Of a DNA stretch of 64,000 nucleotides, positions 47,872 to 57,635 are shown one piece after another (position 1 is the stretch's first letter; each line of letters starts with the position of its first letter). Origin of the DNA: Terriglobia bacterium (GTDB lineage: Bacteria > Acidobacteriota > UBA6911). Under the pieces are notes generated by a model. It did not search any database. It saw only the letters and a list, made by a program, of their open reading frames with translations, and had not been told where the DNA came from. The stretch is from assembly GCA_020072565.1 (NCBI GenBank), contig JAIQGI010000017.1, positions 1 to 64,000 on the forward strand, given 5' to 3'. Both the position numbers and the translations under genes were made by a program.

Positions 47872-49941
47872 TTACTCCGGGATCTTCTTATTGAAACGCA
47901 AACGCGACATGCGCAGCTGCTGCGTGGCCAGATCCTCATCTACAAAAAGCCGCACGTCCTTGATCTCGTTCCCCTCGACCACAGGATCGAGGCGCGGGAA
48001 AACGATCGCCGACTTGTTGGGGATCTTCAGCCTGGCCGAGCGTTCCCGGACATTCTTGCGCCACTCCGGGTTCACTCGGGTGCCGAAGCGGTCGAAGATC
48101 TGCGTAGCGGCTGCAGCATCGCCTTTGGCCTTGATAACTTGCAGCAGGCGCAACAGATCCCCAACCCCTTTGTGAGCCTTGTCGTGGTCTACCAACTGGA
48201 CATAGAAGTTCCCGTCTTTATTGATCACCCTGGTGCCGTAGTCCTGGCTCCCCTTCTCGCCCCCCTCCAGCAGATACCCCATGACCAGTTGATTGCCCCG
48301 TTGGTGCGCCTCCCGGACGTAGTCATCCTCATACATCCGATATCGATTCATCTGCCCCTGGAGGTAGGAAATGTACATGGCGCGAACCATGTCGGCCTGC
48401 TCCTCTTTCTTGAAGGCCCCGATCTCAGCCAGCTTCGGATCCCCTGCATGGTAGAGAGCGACCAGGTCGGCGCGGCACTCCTCGAGCGACGAGTACGCCC
48501 GGCCGATGGCGACGGCCGGGTCCGCTTTCAGGCCGGCCGCAGGCTTTCCTGACCCGTGACCGATCACCTCGTGCATGTAGACTTCCCACTGCCGCGCTCG
48601 GTCACCCGAGGTCCGGACCAGATCACGGTATTCGGGCAGGTAGAATTCATTGATTGTGAGTTCGCGGATCTTTTCGGACCTGGCTTCCTCGATGTTCAGC
48701 AGGATAACGTTCTTGCTGCCGTAGTCGCGTCGCAGGTCATTATAGTTAGGCAGGTTGTAGGCCGCGGGCGAAGTCGGCCCGCTGTCTCCGGTTTCGACGA
48801 TGACGTTCACCACGTTCGCTACCGGCTTTTGGATCTTGTCCAGCTTATAGATGTCAGGCCAAGGCATCTTCCTTTCGAAGTAGAGCGCGTTTTCAGCCAG
48901 CCGGTCGATCAAGGTCGAGTCGGAAACGAGGCTCACATTCGCCTCGAACTGTCCGATGACACCGCGCGGGTCCATGTAGCTTTCAATGAATCCGTTCAGA
49001 TAATCGATCGTGGTATTGGACCGCAGCCAGTCGACGGAATATTGCCGGAACTTTTCTTCATCGCCCGTCTTGTAGTAATCGATGAGTGACCCGATCCCCC
49101 GCCGCTGCTCATCGCTTTCCGCATACGGCAGAGCCAGCTTGAGAAAGTGGTTGATGGTCGAGAGGTCCTCGCCGTACAGACCGCCGATCTGGTAGACCTG
49201 CGGCAGCACCTTGCCACCCGTAAAGCCGAAACGCACGTTGAGGCGTTGCTGCCATTCAGGCGGCAGGGCATCAATGTGCCTCTGGGTTAGTCCCCGGTCA
49301 TAGAGATTCACCGAGCTGGTGGCGATGATGTCGTCGCCCTTTTTCTGATTCGTCATGACCGGTTCGAAGTTCGGATCGAAGATGGTGGGGCGCAGGCGCT
49401 CCAGCTTGGCCTGCAACGTCTCTCCCCGTGCCAGCTCGAATTTCGCGCCCCGCGCCTGAGCGTACTCCGCTGCCTGTTGAAGCATTTGGCAGGTCAGGTC
49501 GTTCGGCAACGTCTTGACGTGGGCATCGTGATCATATGGTCCGTGGTTGATCCAGATGTACTTGAGATAGTCGAGTACGGCCGCACGGATCCGGGCTTTC
49601 ATCCCGTGGGAGCTGAGGTAAATGGTCTCCAGCAGGGTACGGATCTCGAGCGCATATCGGTGGTTTTGCTGATCGGCAAGGGTATGCCCTGCGATGGCCG
49701 CTCGATAGAGGTAGTAGGCCAACAGTTTTCGTTGGAGTGTGAGTTGATCGAATCCAGGCGCATCCACCCCCAGCACGATAAAATCCTGGCCAGCCTTTCC
49801 GAGGCGTTCGAGTTCACCCACCATTCGTTTTCCACTCACAGCCCTCTCCACTTTCTCTATTTGCAACGCTCCACGTGAACTGCAGGAGACAACCAGCGCG
49901 CAGGAAAAAAACAACAATAGTAGCGGCATCCTGCGCATCAT
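47872..49941 (-). CDS. Dipeptidyl-peptidase III family (M49) lipoprotein
   Basis: 689 aa. N-terminus MMRRMPLLLLFFSCALVVSC is a lipoprotein signal with lipobox VVSC. The zinc-binding hexapeptide HEVIGH starts at residue 457 (HEVIGHGSGK, the M49 HExxGH pattern, one residue longer than classical HExxH), and SLEECRADLVALYH (487-488 for the Glu pair) gives the third ligand. It releases dipeptides from the N-terminus of oligopeptides. The lipid anchor places it in the envelope, unlike the cytosolic eukaryotic enzyme. GGAGGGC lies about 9 nt before the ATG. It is followed by the M14 peptidase gene after 99 bp, a likely peptide-utilisation pair. Confidence 0.9.
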   Translation of the reverse strand: MMRRMPLLLLFFSCALVVSCSSRGALQIEKVERAVSGKRMVGELERLGKAGQDFIVLGVDAPGFDQLTLQRKLLAYYLYRAAIAGHTLADQQNHRYALEIRTLLETIYLSSHGMKARIRAAVLDYLKYIWINHGPYDHDAHVKTLPNDLTCQMLQQAAEYAQARGAKFELARGETLQAKLERLRPTIFDPNFEPVMTNQKKGDDIIATSSVNLYDRGLTQRHIDALPPEWQQRLNVRFGFTGGKVLPQVYQIGGLYGEDLSTINHFLKLALPYAESDEQRRGIGSLIDYYKTGDEEKFRQYSVDWLRSNTTIDYLNGFIESYMDPRGVIGQFEANVSLVSDSTLIDRLAENALYFERKMPWPDIYKLDKIQKPVANVVNVIVETGDSGPTSPAAYNLPNYNDLRRDYGSKNVILLNIEEARSEKIRELTINEFYLPEYRDLVRTSGDRARQWEVYMHEVIGHGSGKPAAGLKADPAVAIGRAYSSLEECRADLVALYHAGDPKLAEIGAFKKEEQADMVRAMYISYLQGQMNRYRMYEDDYVREAHQRGNQLVMGYLLEGGEKGSQDYGTRVINKDGNFYVQLVDHDKAHKGVGDLLRLLQVIKAKGDAAAATQIFDRFGTRVNPEWRKNVRERSARLKIPNKSAIVFPRLDPVVEGNEIKDVRLFVDEDLATQQLRMSRLRFNKKIPE

Positions 49942-50022
49942 CTGCGGGTGCCCTCCGAAAAGAAATTTTGCGCAAAGGAGGGAGCATTGTATCAAATGGC
50001 AGAAGCAGGAGGGAATTTTCCG

Positions 50023-50069
50023 GTTCTAAATTGCGGAAGCTGGATTTTAAATTGCGCAATCCAAAATCA
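50023..50069. repeat. ATTTTGGATT hairpin repeat at the 3' end of the histidine kinase gene
   Basis: CTAAATTGCGGAAGCTGGAT and TTTAAATTGCGCAATCCAAA, ending TCAGG. Contains TTGCGCAA and GGATTTT/AATCCAAAA arms. The kinase stop (50067-50069) reads TGATTTTGGATT on the minus strand, the same junction as at the four-helix gene. Confidence 0.7.
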
Positions 50070-53000
50070 GGCTTGATGGAGCACCTCGACCACTTTGCGT
50101 GCCAGCGCAGAAGGAGAAAACGGCTTAAGCAGAAACGCGGCACTGGTCTCTTGCAGACGGCGCAAAACCACGGCATCGTCGGTGTATCCCGACAGGTAGA
50201 TGACTTTCATTTCAGGCCTGAGCGGAACCAGTTGCTGCACGAGTTCGTTGCCGCCCATCCTGGGCATGACAATGTCTGTAATCAGCAGCTGGATGGTCCC
50301 ATGGTGTCGCTTCACGATCGAGAGCGCACTTTTTCCGGAGGCGGCTTCGAGTACCGTATAGCCGCACCGGCGCAGGATCTTTGCGCTGAGGGAGCGCACC
50401 GCATCATCATCTTCGACCAGCAAGATCGTCTCTTGTCCGTCGGTCTTCGGAGCCTCCTGGGCTCCAGCGGCATCTGCCTCCACAGCACGATCGACTTCCG
50501 GGAGGTAGACCTCGAAGGTGGCGCCTCTGCCGGGCTCGCTGGCAGCGTATATATATCCGCCGCTCTGTTTGATGATTCCGTAGGCGGTCGAGAGCCCGAG
50601 GCCTGTGCCCTTCCCCACATCTTTGGTGGTAAAGAAGGGGTCAAAGATCTGGGCCAGGGTTTCGGCATCCATGCCGCAGCCGGTATCACTCATAGCCAGC
50701 AGGACATACGGACCCGGCCGCATTCCGGGGTGCTCGTGCGTATCGATTTTGTCCGCGCGGACATTTGCAGTCCGGATCACGAGCTTGCCGCCATGAGGCA
50801 TGGCATCACGCGCGTTGATGGCGAGATTCAAAATCACCTGCTCGATTTGTCCCGGATCGGCCTTCACGCACCCCAGATCAGGCTGCAGGGAAGTAACGAG
50901 CTCGATGTCTTCCCGAGTCAGCCGACGAATGAGTTCGTCGATGTCGGCGAGGACTGCGTTGAGGTCGAGCACTCTCGGCCGCAGCACCTGCTTGCGGCTG
51001 AATGCCAGGAGTTGCCGCGTCAGGCTGGCGGCGCGATCGCCCGCCTTTTTGATCTCTCCGATATCCTTCCGCAATGGATCGGCGTCCTCGAGACTGTTGA
51101 GAATAAGCTCGCTGTAGCCGTTGATGGCAGTCAGCAGATTGTTGAAGTCATGGGCGATCCCGCCGGCCAGCCTTCCCACCGCTTCCATCTTCTGGGCCTG
51201 ACGGAGTTGCTGCTCCAGGTTCTTGCGCAACGTGATGTCCTCTTTGATCGCGACAAAATGGGTGATCTCGCCCTGCGCATTCTTGATGGGCGCGATCGTC
51301 GCATGCTCCCAGAAGAGCTCACCATTTTTGCGCTTGCTGTGCAATTCACCGGTCCACTCCCGCCCGCTTCGGATCGTTTCCCAGAGTGCCCGGTATTCCT
51401 CCCGCGGCATGTCTCCAGATTCCAGGATCTGGGTCGTGTTGCCGACCACTTCCTCGACCGAAAATCCGGTGATTTCGATCAGCTTGGGATTGACATACTG
51501 GATGCGCCCCTGAGTGTCCGTAATGGCCACGGATATCGGACTTTGCTCGACGGCGCGCATTACTTTATGCAGTTGCTCCTCCGCGCGCTTAAGCTCCGTG
51601 ATGTCTTGCCCCACGCCGATCACCTGGCCGTCCGAGCCCACGGTGTCGTGCCACAGGATCCAGCGGGAATTACCGTCACGCTGGCGCATCAATTGCTCAT
51701 AGGGTGCCTTCGGAACCGGCACCTCTCCTCGTGCGATGCCTGCCACGCGCTCTCGACGGCGCCCGCGCGTCTCAGGTTCGCTGTGCGTCAGATTCCACCA
51801 GCCCTCCCCCAGGAGTTCTGCGGGCTCGTGGCCCAGAATCTCCTTTACCGACGGGCCCACATAGGTAATCCGCCCGGTCGAGTCGGCGGCCACAACGAGC
51901 GCCCCAACTCTGTGCAGAATCTGATCGGACAGGCGCAGCTTCCTCTCTGCTTCTTTATGGGCCGTAATGTCCCGGTACATGCCTTGAAGGGCCGGTTTGC
52001 CGTGCCACATTATCTGCGTGACACTCGCCTCGAGTTCCAGGATGCGGCCGTCGCGGGCACGCGCCCGAAACTCATAGATGGGAGTCAGCGGCAGTGCCTT
52101 TTCCCGTTTGGCCGCACGATCCAGGATGAGCGGCCGGCTGTCCGGAGCTACAATCGACACGTAGTCGAACCCCGGCGATGTGGCTTCAGCGCTGGAATAG
52201 CCAAGGAGACGCTCCCAGGCAGGATTGACCAACAACAGCTGCAGCGGATTCAATTGCATGACGTAAATGGGATCGCAGGATTGCTCAACCAGGGTGCGCC
52301 ACTGGTGTTCCGATTCGCGCAGCGCATTTTCGGCCAGTATGCGTTCGGTAACGTCGACACCAAAGGAGATGGTTCCCTCAAACCTGCCGTCTCTTTGCAG
52401 CCGGCTGTTCTGCCAGTTGATAAACCGCTCTTCTCCCGAATTGGTCAGGATCGGGTTGGCAAATACACTCTTCTGCCGGAGATCCCCCGCCTGCAATCCC
52501 TCGAATGTCTGACGGACTTCCGGATATCTCTCCTTCGGCACCAGGGTTTCGAACCAATTCCGGCCTGCAACCTCTTCTCTTTGGTAGCCGGTGATCCTCT
52601 CGGCTGTCTCGTTGAACAACTCCACGCAGCCGGTGCTGTCCAGACCGACAATCATCACGTTGGCGGTCTCGATCAGCTGCTTGCAGTATTCCAACGCTTT
52701 CCGGAGATCACCTTCGCTACGCACCTGGTCGCTGACATCCCTGCAGATGGCGACGACCTCATTCCCCAAATCCGCTCCCGAGCCGGGAACCAGGCGCGCT
52801 GATGTCTCGGTCCAGAGATATGTGCCGTTCCGATGAAGCACCCGGCATCGGATGCTCTGTGCCTTGGCCGTCTCGAGAATGTCCCTGTGGCACTGCCGGA
52901 GCAGGTCGACGTCCTCTGAGTGGACGAACTCATATACGAACCGCCCGACCAGCGCCTCCGGGTCGTAGCCCATCATCGTCCGGCAGGCGGGCGAGATAAA

Positions 53001-53102
53001 AAGGCACAAGCCTTCACGGTTGAAGATTATTATCAGGTCATTCGAGTACTCCACGAGCAGCCGATATCTGGCCTCAATATCCTCAATTCTGGCTGTCGTC
53101 AT
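50067..53102 (-). CDS. Multi-PAS hybrid sensor histidine kinase
   Basis: 1011 aa from MTTARIEDIEARYRLLVEYS; AGGAGG lies before the ATG. About five PAS domains in series (for example YSNDLIIIFNREGLCLF, NVMIVGLDSTGCVELFN, SPISVAITDTQGRIQYVNPK) are followed by a HisKA domain with H651 in GGIAHDFNNLLTAINGYSEL, an HATPase domain (MSDTGCGMDAETLAQIFDPF, GKGTGLGLSTAYGI) and a C-terminal receiver with DDD and phospho-Asp D943 in LLITDIVMPRMGG. No membrane segments were seen, so it is a cytoplasmic sensor. A partner regulator is not adjacent; the nearest is the single-domain receiver at 56893. Confidence 0.92.
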   Translation of the reverse strand: MTTARIEDIEARYRLLVEYSNDLIIIFNREGLCLFISPACRTMMGYDPEALVGRFVYEFVHSEDVDLLRQCHRDILETAKAQSIRCRVLHRNGTYLWTETSARLVPGSGADLGNEVVAICRDVSDQVRSEGDLRKALEYCKQLIETANVMIVGLDSTGCVELFNETAERITGYQREEVAGRNWFETLVPKERYPEVRQTFEGLQAGDLRQKSVFANPILTNSGEERFINWQNSRLQRDGRFEGTISFGVDVTERILAENALRESEHQWRTLVEQSCDPIYVMQLNPLQLLLVNPAWERLLGYSSAEATSPGFDYVSIVAPDSRPLILDRAAKREKALPLTPIYEFRARARDGRILELEASVTQIMWHGKPALQGMYRDITAHKEAERKLRLSDQILHRVGALVVAADSTGRITYVGPSVKEILGHEPAELLGEGWWNLTHSEPETRGRRRERVAGIARGEVPVPKAPYEQLMRQRDGNSRWILWHDTVGSDGQVIGVGQDITELKRAEEQLHKVMRAVEQSPISVAITDTQGRIQYVNPKLIEITGFSVEEVVGNTTQILESGDMPREEYRALWETIRSGREWTGELHSKRKNGELFWEHATIAPIKNAQGEITHFVAIKEDITLRKNLEQQLRQAQKMEAVGRLAGGIAHDFNNLLTAINGYSELILNSLEDADPLRKDIGEIKKAGDRAASLTRQLLAFSRKQVLRPRVLDLNAVLADIDELIRRLTREDIELVTSLQPDLGCVKADPGQIEQVILNLAINARDAMPHGGKLVIRTANVRADKIDTHEHPGMRPGPYVLLAMSDTGCGMDAETLAQIFDPFFTTKDVGKGTGLGLSTAYGIIKQSGGYIYAASEPGRGATFEVYLPEVDRAVEADAAGAQEAPKTDGQETILLVEDDDAVRSLSAKILRRCGYTVLEAASGKSALSIVKRHHGTIQLLITDIVMPRMGGNELVQQLVPLRPEMKVIYLSGYTDDAVVLRRLQETSAAFLLKPFSPSALARKVVEVLHQA

Positions 53103-53574
53103 GCGGATGACCTCCTGTTGGCGATCTGTCCAGCCCGGTGTATGTCTTCTATACATCGTCCGCCGACCTTTGAAAAGTTAAGATTACAGAAAAATCAAAT
53201 CACACGCGAAAAACGCGAAAATTCCTATGTGTTTTCCGAAATAAGCACTTCCGAACCGGTTCTGATTGCGCGCCATTGCGGCCAGGTGATACAAGAACCG
53301 CGCGAACCGATCGGGCCTCCCACCTTATCCATTCACAACCGTACGTCTGTCGATCCATTCGGAGCAATTGTGATGCTACGGCCTCTGTAATCTCGGCGAA
53401 TTCTGCCTTGAGATTTTTTCGATGCGGCTAAACCGCGCCGTGTTATTCGTGGCCGACTGGTTTCCCCGGCATCCGGGTCGCAGAATTTGCAGTACTTGAG
53501 ACTTTAAATGCTGGTAAAAGACCGCTATTCTCTAAGGTTTGTAGGATCAATGGCACATTTCGGAGGACGGAGGA
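53103..53574. other. Divergent intergenic region kinase/leuS
   Basis: About 470 bases. The phrase ACACGCGAAAAACGCGAAAA near 53203 belongs to the intergenic repeat type seen near 13857 and 39520. No T-box, attenuator or gene was recognised upstream of leuS. Confidence 0.4.
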
Positions 53575-56397
53575 ATGCCTGTTTATAATCCTCACAGGAT
53601 CGAGCCCAAGTGGCAGGAGTATTGGGAACAGAACAAGGTATTTCGTGCGGTAGATCAGGCGGGAAAGAAGCTGTACGTTCTGGATATGTTTCCCTATCCT
53701 TCGGGCGAAGGGCTTCACGTGGGGCATCCGGAGGGATACACCGCAACCGACATGTACTGCCGGTTTCAACGCATGCGCGGCCACAATGTGCTGCACCCGA
53801 TAGGATACGACGCGTTCGGGCTGCCTGCCGAGCAATACGCCATCCAGACCGGAACCCACCCGCGCGTGACAACCGAGCGCAACATCGCCAACATCCGGCG
53901 CCAGATCAGGCGGCTGGGCTACAGTTACGATTGGGACCGCGAGTTCGCGACCACGGATCCGGAATACATGCGCTGGACCCAGTGGATCTTCCTGGTTCTC
54001 TTCCACACATGGTTCGACCCTGACCTGGAGTGGGTTGGGCCCGGCGGCAGCAAACAGCGTGGGAAAGGGCGCCCGATCGACGAGCTGCCCATCCCTCCCG
54101 AGATCCGGAAGCAGGGGGAAGCCGCCGAGAGGAAGTACCGGGATTCCTTCCGGCTTGCCTATCAGGCGGAGTCGCTCGTGAACTGGTGCCCGGATTTGGG
54201 CACGGTGCTCGCGGATGAGGAAGTCATCGACGGCCGCTCGGAACGAGGGGATTACCCGGTCCAGCGGATTCCTCTCAGACAGTGGAACCTGCGCATAACC
54301 GCCTACGCGGACCGGTTGGTCGAGGATTTGGCGCTGCTCGACTGGCCGGAGCCGATCAAAGAGATGCAGCACAACTGGGTGGGGCGGAGCGAAGGGGCCG
54401 AGGTCGACTTTTTCGCCGCCGAGCCCGGGCCGGCCTACGCCGCCTGGCGCGCCGCCCGCGCCGGCAGCCTCTTCCCCGAAGCAGCCGAACCCGCAGCAAT
54501 TCGCGTGTACACCACCCGGCCGGATACCCTTTTCGGGGCAACTTATATGGTGCTCGCCCCCGAGCATCCGCTGGTCGAAAAACTGACAACGCCGGAGCGC
54601 CGCGACGAGGTGGAAGAATATCGCAGGCGCGTCGCCGCCATGAGCGAGGAGGACCGGATTGCGGGCCGCGGCGAGAAGAGCGGGATCTTTACGGGCGGAT
54701 ATGCCACCAACCCTGCTACGGGGGAGCGGATCCCGGTCTGGATCGCCGACTATGTTCTCATCAGCTACGGCACCGGCGCAATCATGGGCGTCCCGGGGCA
54801 CGATGAGCGGGACTTCGACTTCGCCAAGAGATTCAACCTCGAAATTCGAGCCGTAGTCATGCCGCCCGAAGGCTGGCTGGTCCAGATGAACTCGTCACGA
54901 GCAGAATATGGGAAGCGGGTCGCCGAATTGACAGCCGCCTTCGTGGACGACGGTCACGGCATGCAATCCGCGAATGCAGAAGTCTCGCTGAACGAGTTGC
55001 CGACGACGGAAGCAAAGAAGACCATTACCTCCTGGCTGGCCAAGGAAAGCCTCGGCCGCGCGGCTGTGAAATACAAACTGCGCAATTGGCTCTTCAGCAG
55101 GCAACGTTACTGGGGCGAGCCCATCCCCATACTACATGAGGTCGATGCCCAGGGAATGCCGACCGGGCTCACTAGAGCCGTGGCGGAAGACCAGCTCCCA
55201 GTGCTGCTTCCTGAACTCGATGATTTCGAGCCCACCGGGCGCCCCGGGGGGCCTCTGGAGAAGGCCATCGAGTGGATCCGCGTGTTTGAGAACGGCCGGT
55301 TGCTGCACCGCGAAACCAACACCATGCCGCAATGGGCCGGTTCCTGCTGGTACTATCTGCGCTTCTGCGATCCGAAAAATGATCGGGCGGCCTGGGATCC
55401 CGAGCGGGAGCGTTCCTGGATGCCGGTTGACCTCTATGTGGGAGGCGCGGAACACGCTGTCCTGCATCTTCTGTATGCGAGATTCTGGCACAAGGTCCTC
55501 TTCGATCGCGGCTATGTTTCGACGCTGGAACCCTTCAAGCGCCTGATCAATCAGGGCATGATCCTGTCCATCACCTATCGCACCAAAGAAGGAAGGATCG
55601 TCCCTTACACCCAGATAAGATTCGGTGAAGGCAAGGCTGTTCACGCCGAGACGGGCGAAGATCTCGCCGGTGAAGTCGAGAAAATGTCCAAGGCGCGCGG
55701 AAACGTAATTCCCGTAGACGTCCCGCTGCAACAATACGGAGCAGACACAACGCGGCTCTACGAGATGTTCATGGGCCCGCTCGAAACCACCAAGCCCTGG
55801 AGCATGCAGGGAGTGGAAGGGATCAGCCGTTTTCTCAACCGCGCCTGGCGCATGATCATCGACGAACCGGCCGACGGGCTGCAGCTCAATTCCAGGATCC
55901 GCTCGGGGGACAATCCCGGCGCGGACCCCACGGCGGAGCAACTCCGCGTCCTGCACCGCACGATACAAGCGGTCACGGAAGACATGCTCGGTCTGCGTTT
56001 CAATACGGCGATCAGCCGCCTGATGGAATTCGTCAATTTCTTCACGGGCCAGGAGAATCGGCCGCTATCGTGCATGGAAATCTTCGCCCTCCTGCTCGCT
56101 CCGCTCGCTCCGCATCTCGCTGAAGAACTCTGGCAGGCGCTCGGACACGCGGCGTCGCTGGCTTACGAAGCCTGGCCGGCTTTCAACGAAAACTACACGC
56201 GCGAGGACACAATCGAGCTGCCGGTTCAGATCAACGGCCGTTTGCGAAGTCGGCTCGTCGCCTCCTCCTCCGCAAACAAGGAAGAGCTGGAACGGGCCGC
56301 GCTGGCCGATGCTAAAATCCGAAAACATATCGAGGGCGCCACCGTCAGGAAAGTGATCATCGTTCCGCGCAAACTCATCAATATCGTGGCCAACTGA
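53575..56397 (+). CDS. leuS: Leucyl-tRNA synthetase
   Basis: 940 aa. The class I signature is present: FPYPSGEGLHVGHPEGYTA with HVGH at 48-51 and KMSKARGN (from K703). Editing-domain residues include TTRPDTLFGATYM and GTGAIMGVPGHDERD. The tRNA-binding C-terminus ends VRKVIIVPRKLINIV. The length is larger than E. coli LeuRS (860 aa), with an insert around residues 155-185 (GPGGSKQRGKGRPIDELPIP). Charges tRNA-Leu with proofreading. GGAGGACGGAGGA precedes the ATG. It is monocistronic. Confidence 0.97.
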   Translation: MPVYNPHRIEPKWQEYWEQNKVFRAVDQAGKKLYVLDMFPYPSGEGLHVGHPEGYTATDMYCRFQRMRGHNVLHPIGYDAFGLPAEQYAIQTGTHPRVTTERNIANIRRQIRRLGYSYDWDREFATTDPEYMRWTQWIFLVLFHTWFDPDLEWVGPGGSKQRGKGRPIDELPIPPEIRKQGEAAERKYRDSFRLAYQAESLVNWCPDLGTVLADEEVIDGRSERGDYPVQRIPLRQWNLRITAYADRLVEDLALLDWPEPIKEMQHNWVGRSEGAEVDFFAAEPGPAYAAWRAARAGSLFPEAAEPAAIRVYTTRPDTLFGATYMVLAPEHPLVEKLTTPERRDEVEEYRRRVAAMSEEDRIAGRGEKSGIFTGGYATNPATGERIPVWIADYVLISYGTGAIMGVPGHDERDFDFAKRFNLEIRAVVMPPEGWLVQMNSSRAEYGKRVAELTAAFVDDGHGMQSANAEVSLNELPTTEAKKTITSWLAKESLGRAAVKYKLRNWLFSRQRYWGEPIPILHEVDAQGMPTGLTRAVAEDQLPVLLPELDDFEPTGRPGGPLEKAIEWIRVFENGRLLHRETNTMPQWAGSCWYYLRFCDPKNDRAAWDPERERSWMPVDLYVGGAEHAVLHLLYARFWHKVLFDRGYVSTLEPFKRLINQGMILSITYRTKEGRIVPYTQIRFGEGKAVHAETGEDLAGEVEKMSKARGNVIPVDVPLQQYGADTTRLYEMFMGPLETTKPWSMQGVEGISRFLNRAWRMIIDEPADGLQLNSRIRSGDNPGADPTAEQLRVLHRTIQAVTEDMLGLRFNTAISRLMEFVNFFTGQENRPLSCMEIFALLLAPLAPHLAEELWQALGHAASLAYEAWPAFNENYTREDTIELPVQINGRLRSRLVASSSANKEELERAALADAKIRKHIEGATVRKVIIVPRKLINIVAN

Positions 56398-56892
56398 CCA
56401 TGTGATCTGAATTCTCTGATTGAGGTCGGCAAATTCAAGCCGCAGAAATCATGAAAATCTTTAAGAAATGGCAGAGATTTTCAGGGATCTGCGGGAAAAT
56501 ATGGTCTGATTCTTGCTTCACACCGCCCCGGACATGTGATCATCGGCTCGCGGACACCGCCCCAGGGTGCGCAGCCGCTCCATTCCTGGCTATGCGCGCG
56601 CAGAAATTTCCATGGTTCGATATATTATTGTAATCACAATAATTCCGCTCTTTCCTCCAATCAGGGCTTTTTTCGAAAACCTAGGGTTTTCCCTAGTTAC
56701 ACTGGGGTGCTGCACAGGTTTAATGTTAGGATATTCGGCTGCACTTCCTGGTGACGGTCGCAGAAAGTATGCTGTTGCCGACACGGCAGAACCGGCGATC
56801 GAGTAGACCCCGCACAGCAGCCCCAAGGACACACCGTTTCGGGAGTCGATCCCGAATCCGGCCCCGAGAGGCTTTTGTGATTTGAGGTAGTG
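56398..56892. promoter_or_regulatory. Regulatory region upstream of the response regulator
   Basis: A 495-bp gap holding the third CTAGG palindrome (56680-56698). A plus-strand frame at 56567-56806 contains a hydrophobic stretch but has no ribosome-binding site and overlaps the palindrome; not called. No terminator for leuS is evident. Confidence 0.4.
56680..56698. promoter_or_regulatory. CTAGG-N6-CCTAG palindrome (copy 3)
   Basis: CCTAGG, GTTTTC, CCTAGT (extended: CTAGGG-TTTT-CCCTAG). It is 195 bp upstream of the single-domain response regulator start, with the same spacing as copies 1 and 2. Confidence 0.5.
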
Positions 56893-57285
56893 ATGAATCA
56901 GGAAAAGCAACTGCGGTTGCTCGTGTGCGACCCGGATCCGCAGGGTCAAAAAATGATAAAGGAATATCTGCGGGATTCCTCGATCAGGGTTTTTTTCACT
57001 TCCCCGTCTGAACCTTTCGAAGTCACATTGACGAAGCACTCCCCTTTCAACGCCGTGGTAATCGACCTTTCGAACCCTGCGAAGAGATCCTGTGATGTTC
57101 TTGTTTCAGCCGTAAAGCAAGTAGCTCCGAGCGCCGAAGTAATCTTCATGTCCAGACTCGCTGACGAGATGTTGTGGAGCCAGGTGTTAGCCCTGGGGGC
57201 ATATGACCTGCTGGCCAAGCCTCCGGAGCGGACGGAGTTCCTGCGTACGGTGTTTGGTGCCGTGCAGCACATACAGGCAGCCTGA
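56893..57285 (+). CDS. Single-domain response regulator receiver protein
   Basis: 130 aa, one receiver domain and no output domain. The acidic pocket is D13/D15 (LLVCDPDPQGQ), phospho-acceptor D58 (NAVVIDLSN), the switch Ser near 87 (VIFMSRLAD) and K109 (YDLLAKPPE). It probably acts as a CheY-like relay or a phosphate sink; the divergent hybrid kinase at 50067 is a candidate partner by proximity only. GAGG lies 5 nt before ATG 56893. Confidence 0.88.
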   Translation: MNQEKQLRLLVCDPDPQGQKMIKEYLRDSSIRVFFTSPSEPFEVTLTKHSPFNAVVIDLSNPAKRSCDVLVSAVKQVAPSAEVIFMSRLADEMLWSQVLALGAYDLLAKPPERTEFLRTVFGAVQHIQAA

Positions 57286-57635
57286 GCAATCCGCAGCCCG
57301 GAATCCGCCCTGACTACCGGTCAAGAGCCGCGACGGCCCTTGGCATCAGGTAGATATTCCCCCAAACCGCCCACTGGACGGTCATCTTCTCCCGCAGCAC
57401 AGTCCCAAACGTTGCCGGCCCGGAGATTTCGGCAACCGGCAAGTGAAAAGAGTTGGAGCCGGGATCGACGGCTGCAACTCGCAAACTGTCCACGCCCTCG
57501 CATCAAAACCTGCATCCCATATCCCTAATCTCAAAAGTCGGGATATAATGAGGCAAAATTCGGCTTGGGTTTCTCAGCACGATAAAAAAGCGATCCTGGC
57601 CATTCCTTATAACAAAAGAGTGTCGGAGTGCATCA
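57286..57635. other. Intergenic region before the radical SAM gene
   Basis: About 350 bases with no gene. TATAAT at 57544-57549 is a plausible -10 for the downstream gene, 86 bp before its start; no good -35 is visible. Confidence 0.4.

Noticed and set aside
49875-52802. 975-codon open frame antisense to the hybrid histidine kinase
   Set aside because: The kinase frame has PAS, HisKA, HATPase and receiver motifs in order; the antisense product has no recognisable fold.
53443-54801. 452-codon minus-strand frame over leuS
   Set aside because: leuS motifs (HVGH, KMSKA) define the coding strand; the antisense frame is Arg/Pro/Gly-rich and featureless.
56567-56806. 79-codon plus-strand frame with a hydrophobic stretch
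   Set aside because: The hydrophobic part comes from the AT-rich palindrome region, there is no ribosome-binding site, and the start region is unlike a protein. Conservation data would be needed to revive it.
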